Positions 9,248-19,386 are shown, counted from the stretch's first letter. The stretch is DNA of 64,000 bases from G963676655 sp963676655 (GCA_963676655.2 CAXXKX010000002.1:806001-870000); one strand, 5' to 3'. Numbers and translations are program-made. Notes: generated by a model not told the origin, from the letters alone.

Positions 9248-9276
9248 ATTATATAATACTTCTAAAGAAAATGCAA
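9248..9276 (-). promoter_or_regulatory. sigma-70-type promoter for the alpha-2-macroglobulin operon
   Basis: On the minus strand, TTGCAT (9276-9271) and TATAAT (9253-9248) are separated by exactly 17 bp. The start codon is at 9214, preceded by AAGGGGA as ribosome binding site. Motif match only; no transcript data. Confidence 0.65.
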
Positions 9277-9392
9277 TTAAAAAAGCAGAAAAAAAGTTAC
9301 AATCAATTAAAACCGGGTAATCGCCTGCATAATGGAAGCTGCGGAGCGATGAAAATAAAATCTAAATTATGACTTTATGCATTTTGTTCATA

Positions 9393-11327
9393 TTACTCTT
9401 TTTCATTCATAATGGCGCGTAATTTACTATTGAAGTCCGGCGGTTTTGTCCAATAATCATCCATGATACCGAATTTCAAGTTTTTTATCTCAGGAATGAT
9501 CTTATATTCTAGGTGTTTGTAATAATTGTAAACGCAGAAAAAATACAGGCAGGTTGAAACAGCTATTGCCGGGGCGGCATAGAGCATAGTCAGTAATGCC
9601 CGTTTCCGGAATTTTTGCCGAGCTAAAATCAGGGAGGATATTTCCCACATAATGAGCAAACATAATATTATCGCTCCGACAACTATGCTGAATAAAATAA
9701 TCTGATATATTTGATAATTTAGGGGATAGCGATGGCGAAAAAGAGATATCGATCCGAAATGAGCCTGTGTAATTGACATGTCGGGAATAAAGTCTACTAT
9801 CCGCGGCATGACTGCCCCGATAATGAGCCAGCCGGTCAGTAATAAAGAGAAAATTGCCCATGAGATGTAGCACCGGTCCGTTCGTTCCGTTTTATCCGCA
9901 GGCATTCGCGCACAGAATCCTGCCGCGGTGAAAGGAAGAGCCAATGTGGTCCAGAAGAGTAATAATGACTGAAACGCGAATCCCCAGGCATTGGCCCGGA
10001 TATTGTAATCGCGGCTGTTTATTGCTGGGATTTTTGTAACGAGCAACCAGAGAGTGAAAGGCAGAATGATCGAGCCTGCAATAATAGCCGCCTGACGCTT
10101 TGAAATGCTAAATTCAATATCGTCGGACCATTTGATACAGCCGAAAATTCCCCCCAAAAGTAGAATTACACTGAACGTTGCCAGGGCAGGGATAACGAAG
10201 AGAATTGCCGTCTGGTCAAAAAGCAGATATTCTAGTTTAAGGTACAACGGGTTACTATGAAACTCTTTAAATGCGAAAGAAGAAAAGAAGTGACTGCCGC
10301 GTTTTTCCCCTGACTTTTTGAACAATAGAGTTGATTTAATTTGTTTAAGCTGCGCAGTTCTTGCAGTTCTATATAGTTCAACTATTTTTTTCATTTTATT
10401 TCTTGCGTCAGAGGCTTTGCCCGGTTTGCCGATCGCTTCATAGAGCGGAGGAATATTTTTCCGGCATTGCTGCCAGAACCATTGTGCGTCATGATACATA
10501 ATCCGATTACCGGATTTCAGTTCGACTTTAAGCGAATCCTGCCAGGTATCCAGAATGCGTTCCACCTTAGGATTTTTTTTGTTTTTCAGCAGTTTTTTGC
10601 AATAGGCCATCAATATTATATGAATGCTTAGCTGGCGATCATAGGCGGAGAAGTATTTAAAACTGTTGTATAAACGGGTATATTTGTAGAGAGAATTGAA
10701 ATCGGATACCGGCAACGCCAGTTTTCGTCTATTTTTGACTTCTTCCACATAACGATTGTATTGCGGTTTTTTCAAAGCGGTGAAATATAGTTCCAGACCT
10801 TTTTCAAAGGCGGCCATATCCGTAATCTCCGGCTTTGCCTTCGTTTTGTCAATGCCCCAGACTTTCTTGTCGTAATTAGTCGCTTTTTCAAAGAAACATA
10901 TTGCCTGGATCATGTCGTACCAGCCGTTCCCGGTCTCGTTTTTCCGGGCTGTATCGAGCCACTTCTGATTTATTGAAGTAGAGAAGCTGCTTCGCTTGTA
11001 ACAGTATTGAAAATATGCCGCTTTGATAAGTCGGGTGTCGGTATCGCTTAACTTCTTCAAAGAATCGTCTTTAAAAGAACAGTCATCCTGCCAATAATTA
11101 TCATATTGTCCATCAAAAAAAAGAACGTCATTCGGGGCTAGTGATTTTGCCAGTTTTTTCAGATATTTGCTATTATACCTGTAATATGACCTGTCATTGG
11201 AATGTTCCCATGCCGGATACATGCCGGTTAATAAACTTTCACACTGAGATGCGGAATAAACCGCTAGGGCGGTTAACAAACAGGTGAAAATGAAATAAAG
11301 AATTGTTTTCCAGGAAATATTTTTCAT
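9393..11327 (-). CDS. polytopic membrane protein of unknown function
   Basis: A 644-residue protein. One N-terminal membrane segment (about 11-30) is followed by a large soluble, probably extracytoplasmic, helical region (about 35-360) and then six hydrophobic segments between about 370 and 615. The soluble region contains NGWYDMIQAICFFEKA, related to the partial protein at the left edge. I do not recognise a family. The gene precedes the alpha-2-macroglobulin gene on the same strand with a 178-bp gap that holds a promoter, so it is probably a separate transcription unit working in the same envelope process. Low-complexity Lys/Tyr-rich composition is evident in the soluble part. Confidence 0.8.
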   Translation of the reverse strand: MKNISWKTILYFIFTCLLTALAVYSASQCESLLTGMYPAWEHSNDRSYYRYNSKYLKKLAKSLAPNDVLFFDGQYDNYWQDDCSFKDDSLKKLSDTDTRLIKAAYFQYCYKRSSFSTSINQKWLDTARKNETGNGWYDMIQAICFFEKATNYDKKVWGIDKTKAKPEITDMAAFEKGLELYFTALKKPQYNRYVEEVKNRRKLALPVSDFNSLYKYTRLYNSFKYFSAYDRQLSIHIILMAYCKKLLKNKKNPKVERILDTWQDSLKVELKSGNRIMYHDAQWFWQQCRKNIPPLYEAIGKPGKASDARNKMKKIVELYRTARTAQLKQIKSTLLFKKSGEKRGSHFFSSFAFKEFHSNPLYLKLEYLLFDQTAILFVIPALATFSVILLLGGIFGCIKWSDDIEFSISKRQAAIIAGSIILPFTLWLLVTKIPAINSRDYNIRANAWGFAFQSLLLFWTTLALPFTAAGFCARMPADKTERTDRCYISWAIFSLLLTGWLIIGAVMPRIVDFIPDMSITQAHFGSISLFRHRYPLNYQIYQIILFSIVVGAIILCLLIMWEISSLILARQKFRKRALLTMLYAAPAIAVSTCLYFFCVYNYYKHLEYKIIPEIKNLKFGIMDDYWTKPPDFNSKLRAIMNEKE

Positions 11328-11404
11328 TGTACCCCATCATCAATATTTCAATAAAGCGAAGGAGTCTTTCAAAAATAACTGAAACTTTTTACTGGCGTCT
11401 CATG

Positions 11405-11500
11405 GGAACTTTCGGCTCCGCCGGTTCATTAAATAGCCAAGGCTATGCGCCTCGCCGGCAAAGCCGGAATTTCTCCCTGATACTCTCAGGATAAAGTTCC
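11405..11500. repeat. 96-bp inverted-repeat element with internal hairpins
   Basis: GGAACTTT (11405-11412) and AAAGTTCC (11493-11500) bracket a segment with two perfect inner hairpins, ATAGCC-AA-GGCTAT and CCGGC-AAA-GCCGG. It lies in the divergent region between the membrane protein and the M20 gene. The rest of 11328-11873 is AT-rich with no gene seen, apart from the MITE-like copy at 11524-11623. Confidence 0.6.
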
Positions 11501-11523
11501 ATTTATTTATTCACAACTCCTAA

Positions 11524-11623
11524 ATAAGTTTTTGATCATAATTATCTATAACAAGATAACCGCGCTATTTAGACATAAATCGAAGTCTGTGATGTTAATA
11601 GAATAATAAGCTTGATCGCTTAT
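11524..11623 (+). repeat. MITE-like dispersed repeat, copy A
   Basis: About 100 bp bounded by ATAAG and CTTAT. Imperfect terminal inverted repeats of ~25 bp end in ATCTATAA and TTCTATTA. It is one of five recognisable copies in the window (also near 19801, 33540, 46580 and 52285). Conserved core: CTATAACARGATAACC. No coding capacity. Confidence 0.75.
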
Positions 11624-11873
11624 ATTATAGCAGTAATTTATTTCGATTGCAATGTTTAACATGAAGTTTTGTTTTGGTATTTTAAATTAATAAAATATCA
11701 TCATGTGATTTGTTATATTTTTTTAATGTCTTAAATATTAATTGTTTACGTTGTATTTGTTGTGCCGGCTAAATTAGTTGCCAAAACAAAATTATTTCTT
11801 TTGCAGAACTACCGATAAGAGTATATAGTAAAGCCCAAAGCAGTTCTGATAACTATTGAGGAAGATGCACCAG

Positions 11874-13043
11874 ATGATCGATCTTATAAAAAATACTGTG
11901 AAAGAAATTATTCCTGAAATAATTGAACTTCGGCACCGGTTGCACCAGATACCGGAAATAGCCGGAAAGGAATACAAAACATCGGCCTTAGTCCGGGAAA
12001 CCCTGGCCGGGTCAAACATTGATCTGCTCGAACCCTTTATCGGTACCGATGTTGTTGGTTTGCTTAAGGGCAGGATGGATGGACGCACGGTAGCCTTGCG
12101 GGCCGATATGGACGCTTTGCCGCAAACCGAACTTAATAATTTTGCCTATAATTCGACTCATCCCGGCATGATGCATGGCTGCGGCCATGACGGTCATACT
12201 GCTTTGTTACTGGGAACGGCAATGGTGCTTGACAAACTGCATGACCAGTTCAACGGTTCGGTTCGGTTTGTTTTTCAACCCGGAGAAGAAATTGCGGCCC
12301 TTGGTAAAGATTTGGTTGAGGCCGGAGCTCTGCTTGAGCCAGAGCCGGATGCGGTTTTTGCCTTGCATGGTTTTCCCTGTCTGCCGGTCGGGGCTATTTC
12401 ATCGAAAACCGGGGCGATGATGGCTGCATCAGACTTTTTTACCTTGAAGATTAAAGGGAGAGGCGGCCACGGCAGCAAACCTGAAACGGCAATCGACCCG
12501 ATAAATGTTGGAGCGCATATCGTGACCGCACTGCAGTCGATGCCGGCCAGACAGCTTTCCGCTTTGGAGCCGATTGTCGTTAATGTCTGCACCTTTCATG
12601 CCGGGGATGCCGGTAATATTATTCCATCCGAAGCGGTTATCGGTGGAACTACCCGTTATTTCAAGCCGGAATACTGTCAACAGGTTCCGGCCATGATGGA
12701 GAAAATAATTGCCGGAATTTGCGAGGCATTCGGTGCCGATTATGAGTTCAAATACGAACAACCTTATATTCCGGTTATCAATGATCAGAACATGGTGGAC
12801 TTTGCCCGGAGAATAACGACTGAATATCTGGGGGAACAGGCCTGGATTGATATGAAAGATCCGAGCACCGGCGGGGAGGATTTTGCTTACTTTATTCAAC
12901 AATACCCGGGCGCTTTACTCCATGTCGGTATGGGAGAAGATTCCCCGCCGCTGCACAATCAGCATTTTAATTTCAATGACGACGCTTTGGTCAACGCTGT
13001 GACATTTATGGTTGCGGCAACGATGGAGTTTCTTAAACAATAA
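11874..13043 (+). CDS. M20 family amidohydrolase / N-acyl amino acid deacylase
   Basis: A 389-residue metallohydrolase of the M20D group (hippurate hydrolase, N-acyl-L-amino acid amidohydrolase, indole-acetyl-amino-acid hydrolase). Metal-binding and catalytic signatures are visible: ALRADMDALPQTE near 71-83, HGCGHDGHTA near 101-110, QPGEE near 135-139, and a C-terminal STGGEDFAYF followed by HN. Length is normal. I chose ATG 11874 because GAGGAAG ends 9 bp before it; a TTG at 11856 and an ATG at 11865 are less well placed. The gene stands alone; a palindromic element follows it. The true substrate cannot be told from sequence. Confidence 0.9.
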   Translation: MIDLIKNTVKEIIPEIIELRHRLHQIPEIAGKEYKTSALVRETLAGSNIDLLEPFIGTDVVGLLKGRMDGRTVALRADMDALPQTELNNFAYNSTHPGMMHGCGHDGHTALLLGTAMVLDKLHDQFNGSVRFVFQPGEEIAALGKDLVEAGALLEPEPDAVFALHGFPCLPVGAISSKTGAMMAASDFFTLKIKGRGGHGSKPETAIDPINVGAHIVTALQSMPARQLSALEPIVVNVCTFHAGDAGNIIPSEAVIGGTTRYFKPEYCQQVPAMMEKIIAGICEAFGADYEFKYEQPYIPVINDQNMVDFARRITTEYLGEQAWIDMKDPSTGGEDFAYFIQQYPGALLHVGMGEDSPPLHNQHFNFNDDALVNAVTFMVAATMEFLKQ

Positions 13044-13213
13044 GGCTAACCTGAATTATTCACAAATTTATGGCGATCTGTTACAATCTACTCAAAGTAA
13101 AGCATTTGCTTATGTCATCGACGTAGCGCTGCTACGCCTGCGGGATAATCAAAAACTTTCTTTTTGAGCATATTTTCACATCTCATCCATTTTTTATGAA
13201 TAGTTCAGGCTAA
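13044..13213. repeat. inverted-repeat element between convergent genes
   Basis: Imperfect ends of about 25 bp face each other: CTAACCTGAATTATTCAC on the left and, on the other strand at the right end, TTAGCCTGAACTATTCAT. Inside is the hairpin CGTAGC-GCT-GCTACG. The right end overlaps the stop codon of the kinase gene. It may be a small non-autonomous mobile element that now serves as the intergenic barrier of two convergent genes. Confidence 0.6.
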
Positions 13214-16200
13214 TCTTCCAGAATTGTTTGCAATTTTTCTTTAATCGCGTCAATTCCCGCTATATCAAAGTTTTCAATCGCGTCATACAACTTGGTAGAG
13301 ATTCTCTTCATCGGCGGCAGTTTATGATGTTCGGCAAAGGCGTTTATTTTTGCCGCGACATCTTTAAGTTTATTAACTGCCAGGCCGCCATCGAACTCGT
13401 CCAGTAAAGGCAAAAGCTCCAGTCTGGCGGCTTCGCTATATTCCACCGGCAGGAGCCAGTCGAGGCTGGTGGTTATGGTCGTGATGTCGGTAGAGGTCTG
13501 GAAACTTAATAAGTATTTACTGAGGACATTTGCCAGGGTGCTGATTGATATCGGCTTTTCAAGTACTTCTGTAAAATACTTCCTCGAAGCCTTATTTTTT
13601 GAATCATATGAGGCGGATATTGCCAACACCGGCAGATTTTCAAGTTTATTGATCGAATGCAATTGCTGCACCAGGTCAATACCGGATATATCCTGCAGCC
13701 TGATATCAACCAGGGCGAGGTCCACGTTGTTTTCCGCCGCCAGCATAAGGGCTTCTTTGCCGCTTGACGCGGCCAGCGGCGTCAAGCCCAGTGATTCAAG
13801 CTGAGCTCCAATAACCGTCAGATTGTCCACAAAATCGTCGGCCAGTAATACGTTGGCTGCTTCAAAACGCCGGGTGATTTTATGATCAGACAAAAACGAG
13901 ACATTGGCGTTATCGGTCCCTTTGGATATTTCTGCGGTAATTTCAACGGTAAAGGTACTGCCTCGCTCAAGCTGGCTGGATAATTCAATCGTGCCGCTCA
14001 TTAATTCAACTAACTGTCTGGTAATAGTCAAGCCGAGGCCGGTTCCTTCATAATGCCTGGTCGGGCTGTCGTCAGCTTGCTCAAAACTGTCGAAAATACG
14101 TTCGAGATCAGTTTCTGCGATGCCGATTCCGGTATCTTCAATTGAAATTCTGATTGTCTGGGTGTCTTCAGTTTCAGCCGCTTTCTGCACGTTGATAGTC
14201 ACTGACCCCTGCTCGGTAAATTTAATGGCGTTGCCGATCAGGTTGATAAAAATCTGCAATAACCGGTGCTGGTCAAGCATGAGGATTTCAATACTGCGGT
14301 CATAAAAGATTTTCAGGCTGATGCCTTTGTTGATCGCCTGCTGCTGGAAGATCGCGTTGACTTCGGCCAGGATATGGCTGAAGTTGGTCGGGGACTGATT
14401 GATGACCATTCTGCCGGCCTCAATTCTTGAGAGGTCAAGGATATCATTGATCAGTTTGAGCAGGGCGTTGCCGGCGGTCAGGATCGAATGCGCTTCCTTT
14501 TTGACTCTTGGCGAATCAGCGTTGAGTTCAAGCAGTTCACTGTAGCCGATGATGGCGTTCAAAGGAGTACGGATTTCATGTCCCATGTTAGCCAGAAACG
14601 AACTCTTGGTCCGGTTAGACGCTTCCGCGTGTTCACGGGCCAGAATCAGTTCTGTTTCATAGGTCTGGCGTTCAAGTTCCGCAGTAGCACGGACAGCCAT
14701 AATAGACATGATTTGTTCGATGAAATCCGGATTCTCTACCGGCTTCATCGATAACGCCCAGAGAATGCCCAGCAGTTTTCCGTTTGGTGATCGCATCGGG
14801 ATACCGATATAGCCTGACGGATTGAGATCGGATATGGACGGAGGGAGGTCATATTTATCCTTGACAAGTTCAATGCATACAACATTCAGGCCGTCAAAGA
14901 CTTTTTCGCATGGGGTATTCCTGAGCGGATATTTAAAGTTGTTGAGCAAGCCCTCCGGACCGCGGATTATCAGAGTCTGGGCATAGTTCGCGGAATGCGG
15001 CTGCATTTCAGATATAATGCAATAATCTATTCCCAGATTTTCGTTCAGCAGAAGGGTCATACGTTCGAAGAATGCTCTGCCGGTTACGTCAGCCAGACCT
15101 CGTTGCAGTTCCCGCAAGACATTTTTATTGCGTTCAATTTCCGCTTCGCGGGCCAGTTTGTCGGTAATATCCGTAATCAGCCCAATACAGTAACTTGATT
15201 CAGTCTGCAGTAGCGCAATTCTGAGGCTGGCCCAGATTATGTCGCCATTGCGCTTGATGTATCTTTTTACAATATCATATGCCGGATTTTCCGGTGACAG
15301 AGAGTGGAACAATCTGCTTGAACTTTCCAAATCATCAGGATGAGTAATAGCCTGAAAATCCATTTGCAACAATTCGCTTTGGCTGTAGTCGAGTTTTTTG
15401 GCCAGGGCATTATTACAGATAGTTATTTTGCCGGCACTGTCAAAAAGAGCAATTCCCATCGGAGCGTTATCAAAGATATTGCGCAATTGCTTTTCACTTT
15501 CCCGAAGCATAAGTTCTGTTTTCTTCTTTTCCGTTACATCCTGGATTGCACCGTAGACCAGATTGTTATCTTCATTGATCTGTCCGTAAGCATGCAAATA
15601 TCGGAGGTTGCCGTCATCATCGATAATTTGTAACGGAGTTTCATAGGATGATGGTGTTTTGCTATTGTTGACTTTCTCTATTTTTTTAAGAAAATCTTTT
15701 CGTTCGCTTAACGGAATACGTTTAATTATCTCGGAAACCTTAACGTTCCCGCGCAAAGAAGATATATTAAGCATATCCGGGAAATCCTCAGAAAAATGTA
15801 GGGAGTCACTATTTTTTTCGTGCTGGAAATAACCTATTTTACTCAGTCGCTGGGCAATTTGTAATTGTTCAGTGTATTGAGTCAACCTCAGCTGGTTATT
15901 TTTTCTGTCATTGATATCCAGGTGGGTTCCCAGCATACGAGTTGGTTTTCCCTGATTGTTTCGTTCGATGATGCTGCCGCGAGTCAATAGCCACTTCCAA
16001 CTGCCGTCTTTACACATAAAGCGGAACTCAACGTGATATTCCGGTAATTTTTCATTTTTATACGCATCAAAAATTTCTTCAGTCTGCCTGATGTCATCGG
16101 GGTGGACCCTTTTTCTCCACTCTTCGTAAGTCGCGGGAAATTCGTACGGAACATAGCCGACCATGGTATACCAGTTGGATGAAAAATAGATTTCATTATT

Positions 16201-19200
16201 ATCCAACTTCCAGTCCCAGATTCCGTCGCCAACTCCTTCAAGAGCGTCGCGCCAGCGGCGTTCCGCGGTTTTCAACGGGGTTATGTCCTGCATAAAACCG
16301 ATTATTCTATACGGCTGGTCATTATTATCCAACTCCACTATTGATCCGAGGACATAAAGCCAAATCCAGCCTTTTGTTGCGTGTTTGAACCGGAGTTCGA
16401 TTTGATACATCGGCGTTTGTCCTGTCAGATGATCTTCTATTGCCGTCCAGGCCGGAGCCCGGTCCTCCGGGTGAATACAGTTGAGCCATTCTTTTCGAGT
16501 GTACGGATAGGTCTTTCTGGTGTATCCTGTCAGTTGCAGAAGTTTGTCGCTGATTATGGTGTCATCGGTTTTCGGCAGCCACTCCCACATTCCCAGACCG
16601 GTACTTTCAACTGCCAGTTTCATGCGCTGTTCACTCTCACGCAATGACATCTCCGCCCGTTTGCGTTTGGTTATATCAACTATCTGAACCAGATAACCTT
16701 CGGGTTGAGGTGATTGACCTGAAAGTAATGGTGATACCGTCAAATTCCACCACATTTTTCCGGTACCGGAGGTATTGTAGAGGTTTAGCTGCCGTATTTT
16801 ATCGAAATCGAATTCAGATTCAATCCGGACAATCTCACCGTGTTTGATTCTGGCGCAGTCTTCAAAAGAAATGTTCGGATCGGAAAAAAGGTCAAAGCCT
16901 TGAACTTGTTCTTCCCCGCCGACGATTTTAAACATATCGATGCAGGCAGGGTTGACGTGCTGGAGTTTTCCATATTTATCATAAAGCTCGATTGCGATCG
17001 GAGACGATTCATATATCCCGCGAAACAGTCGTTCCCGTTCAGTAAGATCTTGCTCTAGATGCCGGCGATGGGTCAGGTCCAGTCCGGTTCCCTGGTATTC
17101 CAGCAGTGCGCCGGATGAATTGAAAATGGCCCGGGTAGTCCAGTGCTGCCAGCCAGAAGAACCGTCTTCAAGTTCTACCGGGTATTCATGAGTAATAGTT
17201 GGAGATTTCGGGGTGAGAGCCGCGAGTTCAGATATAATTGTTTTTCTGTTTTTACCCGGTACGTTGTCAAGGAAATTACATTTAGGTAATTTTTTCCTGC
17301 CTGCCGAGAGAAACTCACGATAACTGTCGTTCAGGAAGAGTATTTGCATGTCTTTGTCATAACGAACGATAAATTCAGATTGGTCCTGGATAATGCTGGC
17401 ATACTCTTCCCGGCTTTTCTGAAGATCGGCGATCAGTTTGGCTTGCTCGGTAATGTCGCGTAAGTGTTGGACGACTCCACGGACGGAGCCGTTTTCATTG
17501 AGGATTGGAACAGCGGTCAACCAGTAATTGCGATTGTTCGGCAAACAGGTATTGCGAACTTCCTGGACCTTGCCGGTTTTTATGGCGTTTTTAACCGGGC
17601 ACGACGGGCAGGGTTTATCCAGGTTGAACATTAATTTGTAACATTTTGAACTTTTGAGCTTAGTGAGGTCATCAACCCCGGTCATCTTCAATAGCTCGGG
17701 ATTCGCCCATTGACAACTATAGTCATTATCAAGGTACATAATACCTTCAGAAAGGTGTGTCAGGATAGCGGATTTCTCGGACTCCATCTCCGCTACCAGG
17801 TCACGGTGCCGCTTGATTTCAATATTTGCTGCGGTCAACTCTTTTACTTTAGTTGTCAATTCGTCAGTCGTGGCCCGCAGTTCTTCATTGATGCTTTGCT
17901 GTTCTTCATTCGATGCCCGCAGCTCTTCATTGGCCGCCTGGAGTTTTTCTTCGTCTTCTCCGCGCTGTTCTCTTTCGGATTCAAGTTCCAGTTTGAGCCT
18001 TGAGCAGCTTTCCTCAAGGGATTTTATATGGAGCCTGGTGGCTTCGTCCATATCAAGTTTGCCGGCTTTGAATACGGAGCTTACGGTGGTTCCGTCATCA
18101 TGATGAAATACTATTGCGTAGGCACTGTCTCCCCAGGGCATCTTAAACGGCTCGATGCGAATAATGATTTTCTGATCTTCATTTTCATTGGTTATGAACA
18201 GTTCAACATCCTGCTGTTTGTCCGCTGCCCGGTGAATTCCCTCACGCAGAGTGATTCGCATTGTATCACATGGCAAATGATGCAGTGATATATCGGTCAT
18301 CAAACCTCGCGGCGGCGGAATATAATTCCATATATCCCCGAATGTGAACAATATTCTTTCCTCGTCGTTCATCAACAATCCAGCCTGTCCGTGCCGACTG
18401 AGCCAGGTTTCAGTAATTTCGAGCCCTTGATTGTTCATATATCTCCTGTCCCTGTATATGTTATTATTTTGCTTTGAATTCTGTGTATTGGAAAAAATCG
18501 GGATATCCGCTTTTTTTACTGTACTGATGGAGCGGTGATATTGTTCATCCTTTTTGATGTCATTGTTTTTTTTAAATAGACGATTTTTCGCGTCATAAAT
18601 AATGAACAACGGATTATGGGCTCCAGTCATCTCATTATCGCCGACAACCAGAGTTCCGTCCGGTTTAAGCGAAAAATGAAATATGGAATGCAGTCTTTTT
18701 TGTCCCGCGCTATTCAGGTAAATCAGCAGATTGCGGGCAAATATCAGGTCCATTCTGGGAAACGGAGGATCCCGAGTCAGATCATGGCGGACGAAGGTAA
18801 TCATGCGACGCAGTTCTCGTTTGACTTTCCAACTGCAACTGCTCTCCTGAGTAAACCAGCGCCTGCGACGGTTTGCGGACAGGCCTTCGAGAGATTTGTC
18901 GTCGTATTCTCCGAGCGAGGCGACTTTTATTGCATCGGAAGAGACGTCGCTGGCAAAAAAGCGGATATTGGGCTTCATATTAAGGACTTCCGCCTCTTCC
19001 AGAAACATAATCGCCAGGGAATACGCTTCCTGTCCGGTGCTGCAGGCAGCGGACCAGATGCGGATTTCCTCTTTATCTTGCAATTGTTTTTTCAGTAAAG
19101 GAATTACAACCTGCCTGCGAACAGCCTGAAAAACGTGGATGTCTCTAAAAAATAATGTTACTCCAACCAGAATGGCATTCGCCAGTTTGTCAACTTCGTT

Positions 19201-19386
19201 CGGATCTGATTCCAGCTTGCTGAAATATTTGTCCAAAGGCTCTTTATTGATAATTTCGATGCAGGTTTGTAACCGCCGGTTAATTGAAGATGGTTTATAA
19301 TATTCATACACCGGCCAGCCGCGGTCTTGAAGTAGATTGAGAATATCTTCGCTCATTTGGGCGGATATTATTGTTTTTTCGGGCAT
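13210..19386 (-). CDS. CheR-PAS(7)-GAF hybrid histidine kinase with receiver domain
   Basis: A 2058-residue signalling protein with no membrane segment. Residues 1-270 are a CheR-type methyltransferase domain with the SAM-binding stretch IWSAACSTGQEAYSLA (about 110-125). A coiled coil follows at about 455-535 (repeated EELRA). Seven PAS regions lie between about 540 and 1410; the first has a Cys cluster, CPSCPVKN. A GAF domain is at about 1425-1570. The HisKA H-box has His1603 (MGHEIRTPLN); HATPase N, G1 and G2 boxes (NLIGNAIKF, DTGIGI, GTGLGL) follow at about 1717-1790; a receiver domain at about 1845-1960 has the phosphoacceptor Asp near 1894. CheB, often fused to CheR in such proteins, is absent. 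The ligand is unknown; a standalone gene. Confidence 0.92.
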   Translation of the reverse strand: MPEKTIISAQMSEDILNLLQDRGWPVYEYYKPSSINRRLQTCIEIINKEPLDKYFSKLESDPNEVDKLANAILVGVTLFFRDIHVFQAVRRQVVIPLLKKQLQDKEEIRIWSAACSTGQEAYSLAIMFLEEAEVLNMKPNIRFFASDVSSDAIKVASLGEYDDKSLEGLSANRRRRWFTQESSCSWKVKRELRRMITFVRHDLTRDPPFPRMDLIFARNLLIYLNSAGQKRLHSIFHFSLKPDGTLVVGDNEMTGAHNPLFIIYDAKNRLFKKNNDIKKDEQYHRSISTVKKADIPIFSNTQNSKQNNNIYRDRRYMNNQGLEITETWLSRHGQAGLLMNDEERILFTFGDIWNYIPPPRGLMTDISLHHLPCDTMRITLREGIHRAADKQQDVELFITNENEDQKIIIRIEPFKMPWGDSAYAIVFHHDDGTTVSSVFKAGKLDMDEATRLHIKSLEESCSRLKLELESEREQRGEDEEKLQAANEELRASNEEQQSINEELRATTDELTTKVKELTAANIEIKRHRDLVAEMESEKSAILTHLSEGIMYLDNDYSCQWANPELLKMTGVDDLTKLKSSKCYKLMFNLDKPCPSCPVKNAIKTGKVQEVRNTCLPNNRNYWLTAVPILNENGSVRGVVQHLRDITEQAKLIADLQKSREEYASIIQDQSEFIVRYDKDMQILFLNDSYREFLSAGRKKLPKCNFLDNVPGKNRKTIISELAALTPKSPTITHEYPVELEDGSSGWQHWTTRAIFNSSGALLEYQGTGLDLTHRRHLEQDLTERERLFRGIYESSPIAIELYDKYGKLQHVNPACIDMFKIVGGEEQVQGFDLFSDPNISFEDCARIKHGEIVRIESEFDFDKIRQLNLYNTSGTGKMWWNLTVSPLLSGQSPQPEGYLVQIVDITKRKRAEMSLRESEQRMKLAVESTGLGMWEWLPKTDDTIISDKLLQLTGYTRKTYPYTRKEWLNCIHPEDRAPAWTAIEDHLTGQTPMYQIELRFKHATKGWIWLYVLGSIVELDNNDQPYRIIGFMQDITPLKTAERRWRDALEGVGDGIWDWKLDNNEIYFSSNWYTMVGYVPYEFPATYEEWRKRVHPDDIRQTEEIFDAYKNEKLPEYHVEFRFMCKDGSWKWLLTRGSIIERNNQGKPTRMLGTHLDINDRKNNQLRLTQYTEQLQIAQRLSKIGYFQHEKNSDSLHFSEDFPDMLNISSLRGNVKVSEIIKRIPLSERKDFLKKIEKVNNSKTPSSYETPLQIIDDDGNLRYLHAYGQINEDNNLVYGAIQDVTEKKKTELMLRESEKQLRNIFDNAPMGIALFDSAGKITICNNALAKKLDYSQSELLQMDFQAITHPDDLESSSRLFHSLSPENPAYDIVKRYIKRNGDIIWASLRIALLQTESSYCIGLITDITDKLAREAEIERNKNVLRELQRGLADVTGRAFFERMTLLLNENLGIDYCIISEMQPHSANYAQTLIIRGPEGLLNNFKYPLRNTPCEKVFDGLNVVCIELVKDKYDLPPSISDLNPSGYIGIPMRSPNGKLLGILWALSMKPVENPDFIEQIMSIMAVRATAELERQTYETELILAREHAEASNRTKSSFLANMGHEIRTPLNAIIGYSELLELNADSPRVKKEAHSILTAGNALLKLINDILDLSRIEAGRMVINQSPTNFSHILAEVNAIFQQQAINKGISLKIFYDRSIEILMLDQHRLLQIFINLIGNAIKFTEQGSVTINVQKAAETEDTQTIRISIEDTGIGIAETDLERIFDSFEQADDSPTRHYEGTGLGLTITRQLVELMSGTIELSSQLERGSTFTVEITAEISKGTDNANVSFLSDHKITRRFEAANVLLADDFVDNLTVIGAQLESLGLTPLAASSGKEALMLAAENNVDLALVDIRLQDISGIDLVQQLHSINKLENLPVLAISASYDSKNKASRKYFTEVLEKPISISTLANVLSKYLLSFQTSTDITTITTSLDWLLPVEYSEAARLELLPLLDEFDGGLAVNKLKDVAAKINAFAEHHKLPPMKRISTKLYDAIENFDIAGIDAIKEKLQTILED

